From positions 42,505,630 to 42,569,629 of the forward strand of contig NC_068970.1 of NCBI RefSeq assembly GCF_016808095.1: a DNA stretch of 64,000 nt, given 5' to 3'. The notes below the pieces were generated by a model that saw only the letters and a list, made by a program, of their open reading frames with translations, searched no databases and had not been told where the DNA came from. Positions 21,947 through 31,822 of the stretch are shown here, in pieces (the stretch's first letter is position 1; every line of letters starts with the position of its first letter). The position numbers and the translations under genes were made by a program. This DNA is from Vigna angularis. Taxonomy: Eukaryota > Streptophyta > Magnoliopsida > Fabales > Fabaceae.

Positions 21947-23539
21947 TTAGCTGAAATAAAATTTTAAATGAGACGCGTTCCATGTATTGGGTATAACCTT
22001 TCCCGTCAGGTGCTCCAGGCGGTATGCTCCATTTCGCAGATTCTCCACAACCCTGAAGGGGCCTTCCCAATTTGCAGCTAATTTTCCCGCCGATCGGTCT
22101 CGTCGGGCTTCTGCTGTTTTTCTCCACACAAGGTCTCCTTCAGCAAATTGTCGTGGCTTGACCTTGGTATTGTAGCGCCTCGCCAACAGTCTCTTTTTAG
22201 CTTCCGCTCGGATCATAGCTACTTCTCTCCGCTCGTCCAAAGTGTCGAGCTCCACGCGAAGTTCCTCATTGTTGTCCTGGAGATTTTGGACCTCCCTTCG
22301 AACAGTAGGCTCGCCTACTTCGACTGGTAACATTGCGTCCATTCCGTATGTTAAGTTGAATGGGGTTTCCCCTGTTGTACCGTGCGGGGTGCAGCGATAT
22401 CCCCACAAGACCTCCTGGAGTTCATCTACCCAGAGGCCTTTAGCTTCTCCCAGCCTTTTCTTCAACTCGGATACAATGACTTTTTTGACTGCTTCCACTT
22501 GGCCGTTCGTTTGAGGATGCTCTACCGAGCTCGTGACATGCTTAATTCCCAGTTTCTTGTAAAATTCTCCTAAGCCTTTGTCAACGAATTGTCGACCATT
22601 GTCCGTAACTATGATTTTGGGAATCCCAAACCTGCAGATGAGTGTCCACATAAATTTTTGAACCCTTGCCGCCGTGATCGTTGCGAGCGGTTCTGCCTCC
22701 ACCCACTTAGTGAAATAGTCAATTGCCACCAGTAGGAATTTCTTTTGCGCTCGGTCCACAAGAAATGGTCCGACAATGTCTACTCCCCATTGCGCGAACG
22801 ACCACGGTGAAACCAAGCTGTGCAACTCGACAGGTGGAAGATTGAGGTTCTTGCCATGCTCCTGACACTTCAAGCATTTCTGCACAAACTCTTTGCAGTC
22901 TCTCTCCACCGTCGGCCAAAAATAGCCCGCTCGTATGACTTTGGCATGCAACGCTCGCTGCCCTGTATGCATTCCACACACCCCCTCGTGCAACTCCCTC
23001 ATCACATATTCAGCTTCCCCCACGGATATGCACTTCAACAAGGGTGATGAAAATCCTCGTTTATATAAGTCTTCCCCTATTACCAAATACCGAGCGGCTT
23101 TCTTCGCCTCAACCACTCGGACGTGCAAGCCATTCTCCTGCCTTTGAATGACTTCCCTTATATCTTTCCTCCAGTCAGGCCGATCGGAGACCTCGTGAAC
23201 AGCCAAACACTCCACCGACGGGTTCATCATGACCTGCCTGATAACTGATGACAAGTGATCCTTCCCTTTGCTGTTGGTGAGTTTGGATAGGATATCCGCC
23301 CTCGCGTTCTGCTCCCTTGGCACATGTTTGAATTCCACCATCCGGAACTGCTTTACCAACTCTTTGATCTTGTGGAAATATCGAAGCAGCTGATCATCCT
23401 TGGTCTGGAAGGTCTCCGTTAGCTGTCCTACCACCAATTGGGAATCCGTTCGGCATCTGACCGCAACAGCCCCCAAGTCCTTTGCCAGCCCGAGCCCCGC
23501 CAGTACTGCTTCATACTCGACCTGGTTATTACTTATCTT
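21947..23539 (-). pseudogene. Tat gypsy RNase H (truncated) and integrase
   Basis: An uninterrupted minus-strand frame of about 530 codons. It starts inside the RNase H domain at the junction with the LTR: 'ISNNQVEYEAVLAGL' then 'RTDSQLVVGQL' and 'REQNARADILSKL', the layout of the extra RNase H of Tat elements. The integrase follows with the HHCC zinc site ('HEGVCGMH' ... 'CLKCQEHG') and an intact DDE triad: D in 'GVDIVGPF', D in 'VTDNGRQF', E in 'NGQVEAVKK'. The C-terminal part has 'RRYNTKVKPRQFAEGDLVWR' and 'LAANWEGPFRV', ending 'HLKFYFS'. The integrase looks undamaged; the protein lacks the N-terminal polyprotein (gag, protease, RT) and the first part of RNase H because of the deletion. 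It could not be expressed normally. Confidence 0.93.
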
Positions 23540-24045
23540 GAATGGGACCGGGGAAAACTCCTGCTAGCTCCGTCCGGAAACACTCCTCCTCCTCCGATCG
23601 GTCTTCCTTCTCTCGCCTCCTCTGCGCTCGGTATCAGTGTGAATGGGTTGACCTGCAGCAAACACTCCAACGATCAAGTCAGAATGGGCTCTCGCAAGTC
23701 TATAATTATTAAAAGAACCGAGAATTTACCTTCTCCTTTGACTACTATTTATACACTTTCAGAGAATATTCCCCATTAATTTACCTTTCAATGGCTTTCA
23801 ATGCACATTTTAAATACTCGACAAGGACCGTTACCTTATTAACCACACATTTATGAGCATTCAACTACTGTCTCCAGCCCGCAATCTTACACAACTGCCC
23901 GATCGGCTACGTTGTGCTTACGAGCTCCGATCGGACATACCAGGTATGGAACACCCGATCGGTTGTCTAAATCTTCCCGAGGGTGGAACACCCGATCGGT
24001 TGTGTCTAAATCTTCCCGGTCGGTTGTCCATCCTCGGTAGTAACA
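23539..24045 (-). repeat. 5' LTR of the first Tat element, 3' edge trimmed
   Basis: Direct repeat of 18437-18953. On the plus strand it lacks the first nine bases of the left copy (TGTTTCTGC), exactly where it is fused to RNase H. It ends GTAGTAACA followed by AAATC. The junction shows a short shared 'tct', consistent with deletion by microhomology. Confidence 0.88.
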
Positions 24046-24050
24046 AAATC

Positions 24051-26200
24051 GTTTTCCAGACCCAAGTCCAAAAAATTGAAGAAAATTTCCATTGTACAAA
24101 AATTAACATATTTTAATTATATATATAAACATTAGGCTTTAGTTTTTAATATAATCAAAGCCATAGAAATATTTGTTAACACTTCATTTTTCTCTCTTTT
24201 TCTTTCTTAAAATTTCTTTCTTAGTCTCTTTTAGTTTTAAATCATTAGAAATAGGTTAGATTTTTGTTAAGGTGTAAAAATAGGTTTTCTGGAAAAATGT
24301 TGTTGATTTTGTGTTTTTAGATAAGTCTTTGAATAATATTCTCTCTTTCTCTCTTAGAAAAAAAAATCTGAATTAAATATAAATAGTACATACTTTGCGT
24401 AAATAGATTTTTTCCTTGAAAAATTGGATTTTAACCCCCTCTGAATTTCTGGAAATTACAAGATAATCCTTGGGTTCACTAACCCAAAATGCACAACTTC
24501 ATCAAGGGTCAATACTTATTTGGCATTGCATTTCTTTATCATTTACATATTTAACAAGTCTTAACCAATACCTATTCTAGGTCTTATATTTTCTTGCATT
24601 TGCTGCCTACCACCCATTTGTTAGGTTAATTAGGTTCATTACCATGCATTGTAACATTGCCCATAACATTCATCACTCTTAACCATAGCATCTAGATAGG
24701 AATTAGATATTACTTTAAATTCTTTTTTTCCCCATTGCATGAATGTTTCTTAGCTAGGATAATTATACAAGATTAGAACTTAATACGAACCAAGTCCACA
24801 AATTTAATACCTAGGATTCCCTATTCTGTATTGAGGGAATTTCCGTTTGTTAGGCATTTTGCGACAAAGAGGCAGTTCAACCGTATTATTGCCTCGATTT
24901 TATAGATAATCGAAGCCAAAAGTCAGCCAAGGTAAATTTACATGTAATTTTTATGAAGTCATCACTATTCTGTCTCTACAACATTGTTTTTGAACATCCT
25001 CTACTCTGTTCACTACTATTTGCAATTGCTTTGTTCACTTGTTTGCAATTGCTTCCCTTACCTTTTTCGTTCTACTTCCCTATTTCCCATTTTTCATTCA
25101 CCACTGTCCACAATTACATTCCCTCTTTGGTTGTCCATTCTACCACTACCCACCGCCTTTTCTTTCCATTGTGAAAGTGAAAGGACCATGTGATACTTTT
25201 TCTTCTCTTAATTTTTGTATCTAATAATACAATGTTTATGTAACTTTCTTTTTTCATGTTTTTAGTTCCGCACTATATACTTTAAACATTTGGAAGTCCG
25301 GTTACAACTAGTTTCACTCTCCAAGGTTCATAAAAATTTTAATTTTTTATATATATGTTTTTAATATATTTTTTGTATATTTATATTAAGGTATTTTTTT
25401 ATAATTTATAATTATATATGCTTATATTTATTTTATATGAGATTGAATTAGTCTTAGTTCCCCGTTTGAGATTTAATACAATATTTATGTACTATCCCGA
25501 CCATCTTAGACAAGTAATAAATTGGTAAGAATCTCAATGTTATTAACTTTCTTTATTATATAACTGTATCCGAAAACATTCCCTTTGTCATATTTCAAGT
25601 CCAAGACATAACATGTTGTTAGGGAAATCAATTGTTAAGGCTAAAAAAAAGCTTGCATAGTTGTCCCCTCAAGGTTTGATATTTTGGTCCATATATTTAT
25701 AATCGTATGATTCCTTTTCTTACTCAATTATTAATAATTGCGTTGATAATATTGTAATGTAATAAATAAACCAACTCATATGAGTGTGATTAATATGTAA
25801 TGCACTAGATGACAACCATTATGCGTGCTCGTATTACAACTAGTTGAAAAATGGTAACAATTGCATTGAATCAAATACTTTGTGGACATTTTTGTCTTTT
25901 TATATGCTAATTGAAATTATTATCTTTTTGTGCAAAAAATCAAGAGTCCTACACCAATTCTCGATAAGTCCATTAATCATTTAAGGAAAGCTTTTGCAAA
26001 ATACATAAAAAAAATGTATAATAATATTTAGCACATTTACTTGTTATAAGGATAATATATACTTAAGGATTTAACACAAATGTAATGATAACATTTACCA
26101 TATTTACTTATATCAAGATTCTGGCTTATTTTGAGTGTGATGAATATATAAGATGTTTTATTTTTGGTCTATATATATAATGCATGTAGAGAAGAATATG
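24051..26200. other. Non-coding AT-rich stretch
   Basis: No gene is supported. The first ~50 bases continue the 135-bp repeat unit interrupted at 18427. The remainder is AT-rich with short unrelated frames, such as a T/C-rich run at 24950-25180. It may hold old gypsy sequence near 24480-24620 but nothing could be assigned. Confidence 0.4.
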
Positions 26201-26209
26201 TTTGATAAC

Positions 26210-26570
26210 ATGAAACATAGGCAATGGACCAACGAAGTCCGCACCCTAGAAATCAAAGACTTCCACTTCTATGATGTTATATAGAGGCATTTCATGCCTT
26301 CTTGATATATTGCGATTCCTTTGGCATCTATCACAATTCCTACAATGTTCGTATGCATCTCTAAATAATGAAGGCAAAAGCAAACCTGATTGCAAGACCT
26401 TGGCAGCAATCCTATCTCCATTGAAATGGCTTAAATATGGTGAATTGTGACAATGCCATAGGATATCTTTGATTTCAATTCCAAATATACACCTTCACAA
26501 CAAACCATTTGCACCTATTTTGAACAAGTATGAGTCATCCTAAAAAAATATCTTGGTGCCATGTGAATTC
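26210..26570 (-). pseudogene. Athila-type gypsy integrase fragment
   Basis: On the minus strand the fragment reads 'LWHCHNSPY', 'HFNGDRIAAKVLQSGLLLPS', 'CRNCDRCQRNRNISRRHEMP' and 'EVEVFDF*GADFVGP'. These match the zinc-binding domain and the first part of the catalytic core of Athila/gypsy integrases (known: C..CQR.GNIS...EMP...GIDF.GP). At least two in-frame stops occur and the second half of the core is absent. Confidence 0.85.
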
Positions 26571-27227
26571 CCTTGGAATGACTCTCTTAAAATATATAGG
26601 AAATGAGTGAGAAGACTCTATAAAGTATCTCTCTAAATCTCTCTAAAGAAGTCTCTCAAAAGTTCTACAAAAAAACTTTCTTAAAATAGGGGTGAAATCC
26701 TATTTTTATATACTCTTAGAACATTGCTTCAATGATGGCTTCCATGGCTCTAATAGTGAGGTATCCTCCAAAAATGGTTTTCCTTTGTGGCTTAAGCTTT
26801 GTGATTTTGGGTTGGAGCCTCCTAAGATTACTTCTAGGTGAAAGATTCTTCATGGCTTAAGCTTGAGGTCAGGGCTAGACATTTCCCTCCAAGGTTGGTT
26901 TTATTCGTGTGTCCCAGATTTCATGTTGTAACCACACTAAAGTTAGTTTGTTGTATTTTTCTTAAAATTTCTCTAGTTTCTTCATTAATTCAGCTTTGAC
27001 TCTCGAAATTCATCAAAACCTTGAAAACAAGTATAATTGAAGTGATTAACATAAATATTTAACAAAATCAAAACAAGATAAGTTCTAAATTATCATTAAA
27101 ACTAAATTATATTAGACACTTATCATGCACTTATTCTAGTAGCACTTTAATAGTTATGATATTCGTCCGTAAGTATCTCCTCTACCATAATCTTTTATGA
27201 ATCCCACAGGTAAAATTAACAATCATT

Positions 27228-27469
27228 TTGTTCAATTCCACCTGTACCAGACAAGGACATGGACGACACTCATCCATGTCAACTATATGTTTTGGGGATA
27301 TAGGGATGACACTAGTGGCCCATGGAATAATATTTGAGGCAACCATAAATCTTCATGGTATGAAGTTATTGAATAATGAGGTCATGATAGAGGAAATTCT
27401 CATACCAAACGCTTTAGTTCTTGTGCCAATATATGAGGTATATAATGTGGCACAAACATTTCAATCTTT
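27228..27469 (+). pseudogene. CACTA (En/Spm-type) transposon protein fragment, part 1
   Basis: The frame has 'GIIFEATINLHGMKLLNNEV' and 'IPNALVLVPIYEVYNVAQTF', which recalls the conserved region downstream of plant CACTA transposases (pattern 'hG.pL....v.V......aL.PvP......v..A...FV.WP'). It is cut by a solo LTR at 27470 and resumes at 28710. The protein it came from is often found with CACTA transposases; its function is not established. Confidence 0.6.
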
Positions 27470-28704
27470 TATTAAGACAAGATCGTTTAGTCACACTAAA
27501 CAATCTAGCAATTCAAGTTTTGAAGTTTAACATACAACAATTAACAAAATATCATTTAGTAAGTAAAACGTCTAAGAGAAGTATATACTAGAACAACTTT
27601 ATTAAACACAAGCAAGATCAACAATGACGTGCCAGTTATAAAAGATTGACAAAAACGCGTCTAGATTAAGTAGTACTAAACACAATATTTTATCAAATGA
27701 AATACTACTTTAAAAAGCAAACACTCACGCTAAACGCTTGTACTACGAATCTTGCCTAAACGCTCTCTTAACGTAAGAAGACTAATTGCATTAATGTATT
27801 ATACCTATGTGTGCTTTTCTTTTGTTCTTTTTTTCTATGCAGATAATGACATCACAAAAATTTATTCAAAAGCCTTGCATATGAATGAAAAAGACGTTGA
27901 GAAATAGGAAGACATTCCCAGAATGTTTCCTTAAAGTTTTATGTCCTGTCATAGCCGTAAAAGCACATCATTAAAGTAATAATGCTCTTTTCAAGATGTA
28001 GAATAGTACAAATCTTCGTACCAGAAGTCACCTACTCTCAAGAGGTCACATAAGAGAGCTATATACGGAGGACTCACATAAGAGAGCTACAACATATATA
28101 CAAGAACTTTTTTTTATCTTTGAATCCTTGAATTGTTATTTTCTTTGAAATATTACATTGTCTAAGTTTGTTATTTGAAAAGGAAAAAGTATTTTAAGTT
28201 AACAGATTTCATTGTATTGAATCTATCATCTCTTGGAGAGTTATGTGAATTTGTACTTGTATTGATATTCAGAAGTGATTTCAAACACTTGTATTGTTTA
28301 ACTCAGTTGAGTTAAATGGTCTAGACAATTTATCTCGGGTGGATACCAGGAGTGGTTAAACGCATTCTAGTTAGATAAACTAGTGAAAACTAATTTTTTT
28401 TGACAATACTTGTATACCAAGAGTGGGTTGTACTCATTGTTATCTTATTAGAGATTAGTGAAACCATTTAAAAGGTCTTAAGAGAGAACTAGACGTAGCT
28501 CAGGTTGGAGCAAATCTGTATAAAAATACCTATGTTAATCACTTTGCTTATTAAACATTTTCCTAAATGCTTATTTGAAAACACAAGCGTTTAACAACTA
28601 GTGCAGTTTATCTAACACTTGCAATAGTAACTAAACACTGTTTTTGCGAAAAGAATTTAAAACACTATTCAACCCCCATCTTTCTAGTGTTTTTCTGTAT
28701 TTCA
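27470..28704 (+). mobile_element. Solo copia LTR (1235 bp) with perfect TSD TCTTT
   Basis: It starts TATTAAGACAAG (TA in place of TG) and ends CTGTATTTCA. It is flanked by TCTTT at 27465-27469 and 28705-28709. The family is shared with the LTRs at 32447, 51560 and 47162 by the start '(T)GTTAAGACAAGATCG', the 'accaggagtgg'/'ccaagagtgggt' words and the end 'ttcaaccccc...gtgttttt'. No internal sequence remains, so it arose by LTR-LTR recombination. It sits inside a CACTA coding remnant. Confidence 0.9.
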
Positions 28705-28920
28705 TCTTTCCTCAAGTGGCGTAGAGATTAATTGGTCTATTTTTGCCCTCCCAGTACAAACTCCCAAACCCGCCATACACTACTCATAGACAAGAAAGTC
28801 CTAAACCTAAGAAGATTCCTCTACTTGTGGATGATCCTCTAGGTGCATTACACTAACTTGCTAACACAGTAAGAGATGAGCTGATGTCAGTTCCATGTGG
28901 TTCTGGTGTATTTAGGAGAG
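28705..28920 (+). pseudogene. CACTA (En/Spm-type) transposon protein fragment, part 2
   Basis: After the solo LTR the reading continues with 'LKWRRD', then, in another frame, 'KPKKIPLLVDDPLGAL' and 'VRDELMSVPCGSGVF'. It ends at about 28920 where a gypsy LTR begins. Removing the LTR and one TSD copy joins this to the part at 27228-27469. Stops and a frameshift show it was already decayed or has decayed since. Confidence 0.6.
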
Positions 28921-30310
28921 TGATACGCTATCGTTGAAGCTATCAAAATAATACTACTTTTTAAGGGAACTTCAGTATTGCCAAGTTAGTAGTCAAGAAA
29001 GTAGATAGGGTTAAAGTAACCCTGAGTCGTCTCCCAACAAATACAAAATTGCTTTTCAATATCTAACTCTTATGAATGCTATGCAATGCTTAAGAATAAA
29101 AGTGAGAAACTATGCTAATGGAATTAATGTTTGAAGAATGTTCGAGTTTATGTGAAGAACAAGTAGAAAACTTAGAAGCAATTATAATGAAATAGGCTAG
29201 TTTCACTATTTTTCCAAGATAGATTCATCATCGGTTATCCACAAATCATTGTTCAATTGATTATTGTTCAAGTTTCAAATTAATTAAAGTACATTCTCAA
29301 TTAACTTGAGGGCGATCATACAATCAACCAAAGTAGATTCACAATCAAATGCAAGACATTTCTAGATTATTCACAATGAATTCAACCAAAGTACATTCTC
29401 AATTAAATCCTATTGTGTTTAATCACGTCTATTCTTAAATCTTCTAACCAAATTAAAAGCTAATTAATCAAAGTAAATTCTCAATTAATTATAGTTGAAA
29501 TTCTTACCACCAATCAAAGTACATTCTCAATTAGTAGCAAAAACCCATTTAATCATATGAAAGTTCCTAAATTCAATCAAAGTAAATTATCAATCAAACC
29601 TAGAAACCTTTGAACTCATATGATCAATATGCATGTAGATTCAAACACCTTATGATGAAAAAATCATTACATTTAATATGATTGAGAGATGAAAGACATA
29701 AAAGAAGAATAACTTAAATCAATAATCAAAAGAAACAAATACATTAATTCAACTTAACCTCATAATCCATAATGAAATTACAGTAGAATAACCCTAAAAG
29801 CTTTGCCCTCCATGAATGGATAAAATACATGATAAAATAAAAGTGAGAGGAGTGGTAGATGATTTCTTCCAGTGGAGGAGTTTGAATGAATGAATGAGTT
29901 CTCTTTTCTACCTCCCTGGGTCTCTTTATATAGGGCTTTATTGGGCTTGGACTCTGAGTATTCTGTTGATAAGATATTTTATCTTATATCTTATATCTTC
30001 CAAATATTCAACAGATTTAATCAAATTTTAAGAATATTTGATAGATATTTAAATTAATTATCAACTAAATTGTCTATGAAATTCCTTTTACGTCTTTCTT
30101 AATTTTCCAAAGTTGTAGAACAACCCTTGAAATTTCCTCTAATTGCAATTTATCCCTTTATTTCTTTCTTTTCAAAATTGTAGAAAAGTCCCTCAGTTGA
30201 CCAGATTTGACCTAGCTTTGACCAAAGTTGACCCTTTGACTAGATTTAGTGCCCAATGAGGGACTGTCATGTGGCAGCCCCCTTTCTTACCCATTCTACG
30301 CCACAGCAGG
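28921..30310 (-). repeat. Gypsy LTR-like sequence (minus strand)
   Basis: The left edge is TGATACGCTATCG; on the minus strand this reads ...CGATAGCGTATCA, a typical end of legume Athila-type LTRs. A minus-strand TATA box (CCTATATAAAGAG, about 29928-29940) is followed by a long leader. The words 'ttgggagacgactcagg' (near 29020-29040, minus) also fit such LTRs. The motif '(c)aatcaaagtacattctcaatt' recurs about six times at 29283-29600. The outer end was not found and may lie past the MITE inserted at 30311. Confidence 0.6.
29283..29600. repeat. Interspersed 20-bp motif inside the gypsy LTR
   Basis: Six near-copies of 'aatcaaagtacattctcaat' are found at about 29283, 29325, 29384, 29465, 29512 and 29575, 40-80 bases apart, in the region downstream of the LTR TATA box (minus strand). 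Confidence 0.65.
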
Positions 30311-30861
30311 TAGGGATAGCAAAAAAATCCACGTCCGCGGATATCCGCGAATAAAACCCGTGACGGATAGTTAATATCCGCGAATATTTACTATCGCGGA
30401 TTGCAGGTATTTTAATATCCGCTTATAAACGGGTTAGGTGTGAGTATTATACTATTTGTACCCACGAATATCTGCTACCCGCAAAAAATAAAATAAAAAT
30501 TTAATTTATATTTTATTAAGTTAAATTTAATTAAAATTAACATTAATTTATATTTTCTAAAGTTATATTTAATTAAAATTAAATTTTAATTTATATTTAA
30601 TTTAATTTATATTATATTTTATATATTTTTTATAATTTTATTTAAATTTTATTTTAATAATTTATAAAAATATATTTTTTAAAATATTTGCGGGTATCCG
30701 CGGGTATCAACGGATATCTGTGGGTTTTAAAATATTCGCAGGTATTGTTTAAGTGGATATTCGTGCGAGTAACATGTCGGGTAATGGGTGGATTTTGTTT
30801 TTGTCGAGCCGTGTTGCGGGTAGGCACTATTCATACCCGACTCGACCCATTGTCATCCCTA
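30311..30861. mobile_element. hAT-like MITE (551 bp)
   Basis: Terminal inverted repeats TAGGGATAGCAA...TTGTCATCCCTA (about 10 of 12 matching), GC-rich near both ends with 'tccgcggatatccgcg' and 'gcgggtatccgcgggtat', and an AT-rich centre. It is flanked by an imperfect 8-bp duplication, ACAGCAGG (30303-30310) and GCGGCAGG (30862-30869), 6 of 8 matching, the size expected for hAT elements. It has no coding capacity and would depend on another element's transposase. Confidence 0.75.
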
Positions 30862-30869
30862 GCGGCAGG

Positions 30870-31822
30870 CTTCTTCACGATTCTGATCTAGGGGATGGAA
30901 GTGCTTCTACTAGCTGCTTAAGGTTGGATGAAACTTGCGAGGAAATTAATGGAAGAACTATGGCGGCGATTTAGGTTTCTGGTTCTGTTGTGTCTTTGGG
31001 TTTCACGGTCTGATCTTCTACAGGTTGACGAAGACGGTGGAGAACGTAAAGTTAACGTGGCTGAAGGGATTAGGTGAAATATTTGGTTTGGTTCACTAAT
31101 GATTACAAGGATCAGCGGTGTAACATCATCTGGGGGGTTTCATTTGTTAGTGTAGAATTTGAACACGTGGCAGAATTTGAGAGCACCTGACTAGTTAGTG
31201 GTAGGAGGGGTGTATATAGGGAATTAAGTGGTGCAAGGGTAAAATCTGACTCTTGGGCCTGGTTAAGAAAAGAGGGGTGTATATAGGGAAATTTAGGGGG
31301 GTGTAGTTGTAAAGACTATCTGTTTGGCCCATTCGAATATTTGTTTTCAAACAAAATCTAATTTTGGGCCTATTTTGCATCTTGGACTTTTAATTTCACA
31401 CTTTAAATGGATAGATTAGACTATCCAAGAATAATTTATGCAACTAAAAATTACTTTTAAGCCTCTTTAATTCCTAAACCTGATAAATCTCATCGTCACA
31501 GATTCATTTTAAATCAACCATTTAAGCACAAGAATCTCATTAAAATTTTGAATTTTAAAGCATAAATGTGGGCATAAATATGCACGCACTAACATCTCAC
31601 TGTACTTGTATAACCAACATCTCTTAGAGCTTGCATTGGGGAAAGAAGAACTAAATGTTACCCTTATTCATTTATGGATGATTTAAGCCTTTGAACCATT
31701 CTTTATATTTAATTAATTTGTCTAGATACTTTTATCAAATTAATGTTTTGTGTTAGGTATATGTTTGTTGTTAATAACAATAAAGGATTGAATGATGTAT
31801 ATGGGTTCATAGACCCCCAAAT
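30870..31822. other. Unassigned stretch after the MITE
   Basis: A GC-richer part (30870-31150) with 'ggaagaactatggcggcg' has the look of former genic or LTR sequence but no frame is supported. Two copies of 'aggggtgtatatagggaa' at about 31207 and 31274 form a local duplication of 67-bp spacing that contains a TATA-like word; this could be LTR promoter sequence. Confidence 0.4.

Larger units (their letters stand above)
18428..24045 (-). mobile_element. Tat-lineage Ty3/gypsy element with antisense gene, gag-RT deleted
   Basis: Two LTRs in direct orientation (18428-18953; 23539-24045) bound 4.6 kb. Element orientation is minus: RNase H and integrase (21947-23539) read leftward, then an antisense gene (19342-21365, plus strand), then a purine-rich tract (minus-strand reading of 18954-18975 contains GCTTGGGGGACTTG) and the 3' LTR. 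The flanks are GAATC (18423-18427) and AAATC (24046-24050), a 4/5 TSD, and the split 135-bp unit can be followed across. The 5' LTR is joined directly to RNase H, so the primer site, gag, protease and RT have been deleted. Antisense ORFs beyond pol are known in Tat elements such as maize Grande and Silene Retand. Confidence 0.9.
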
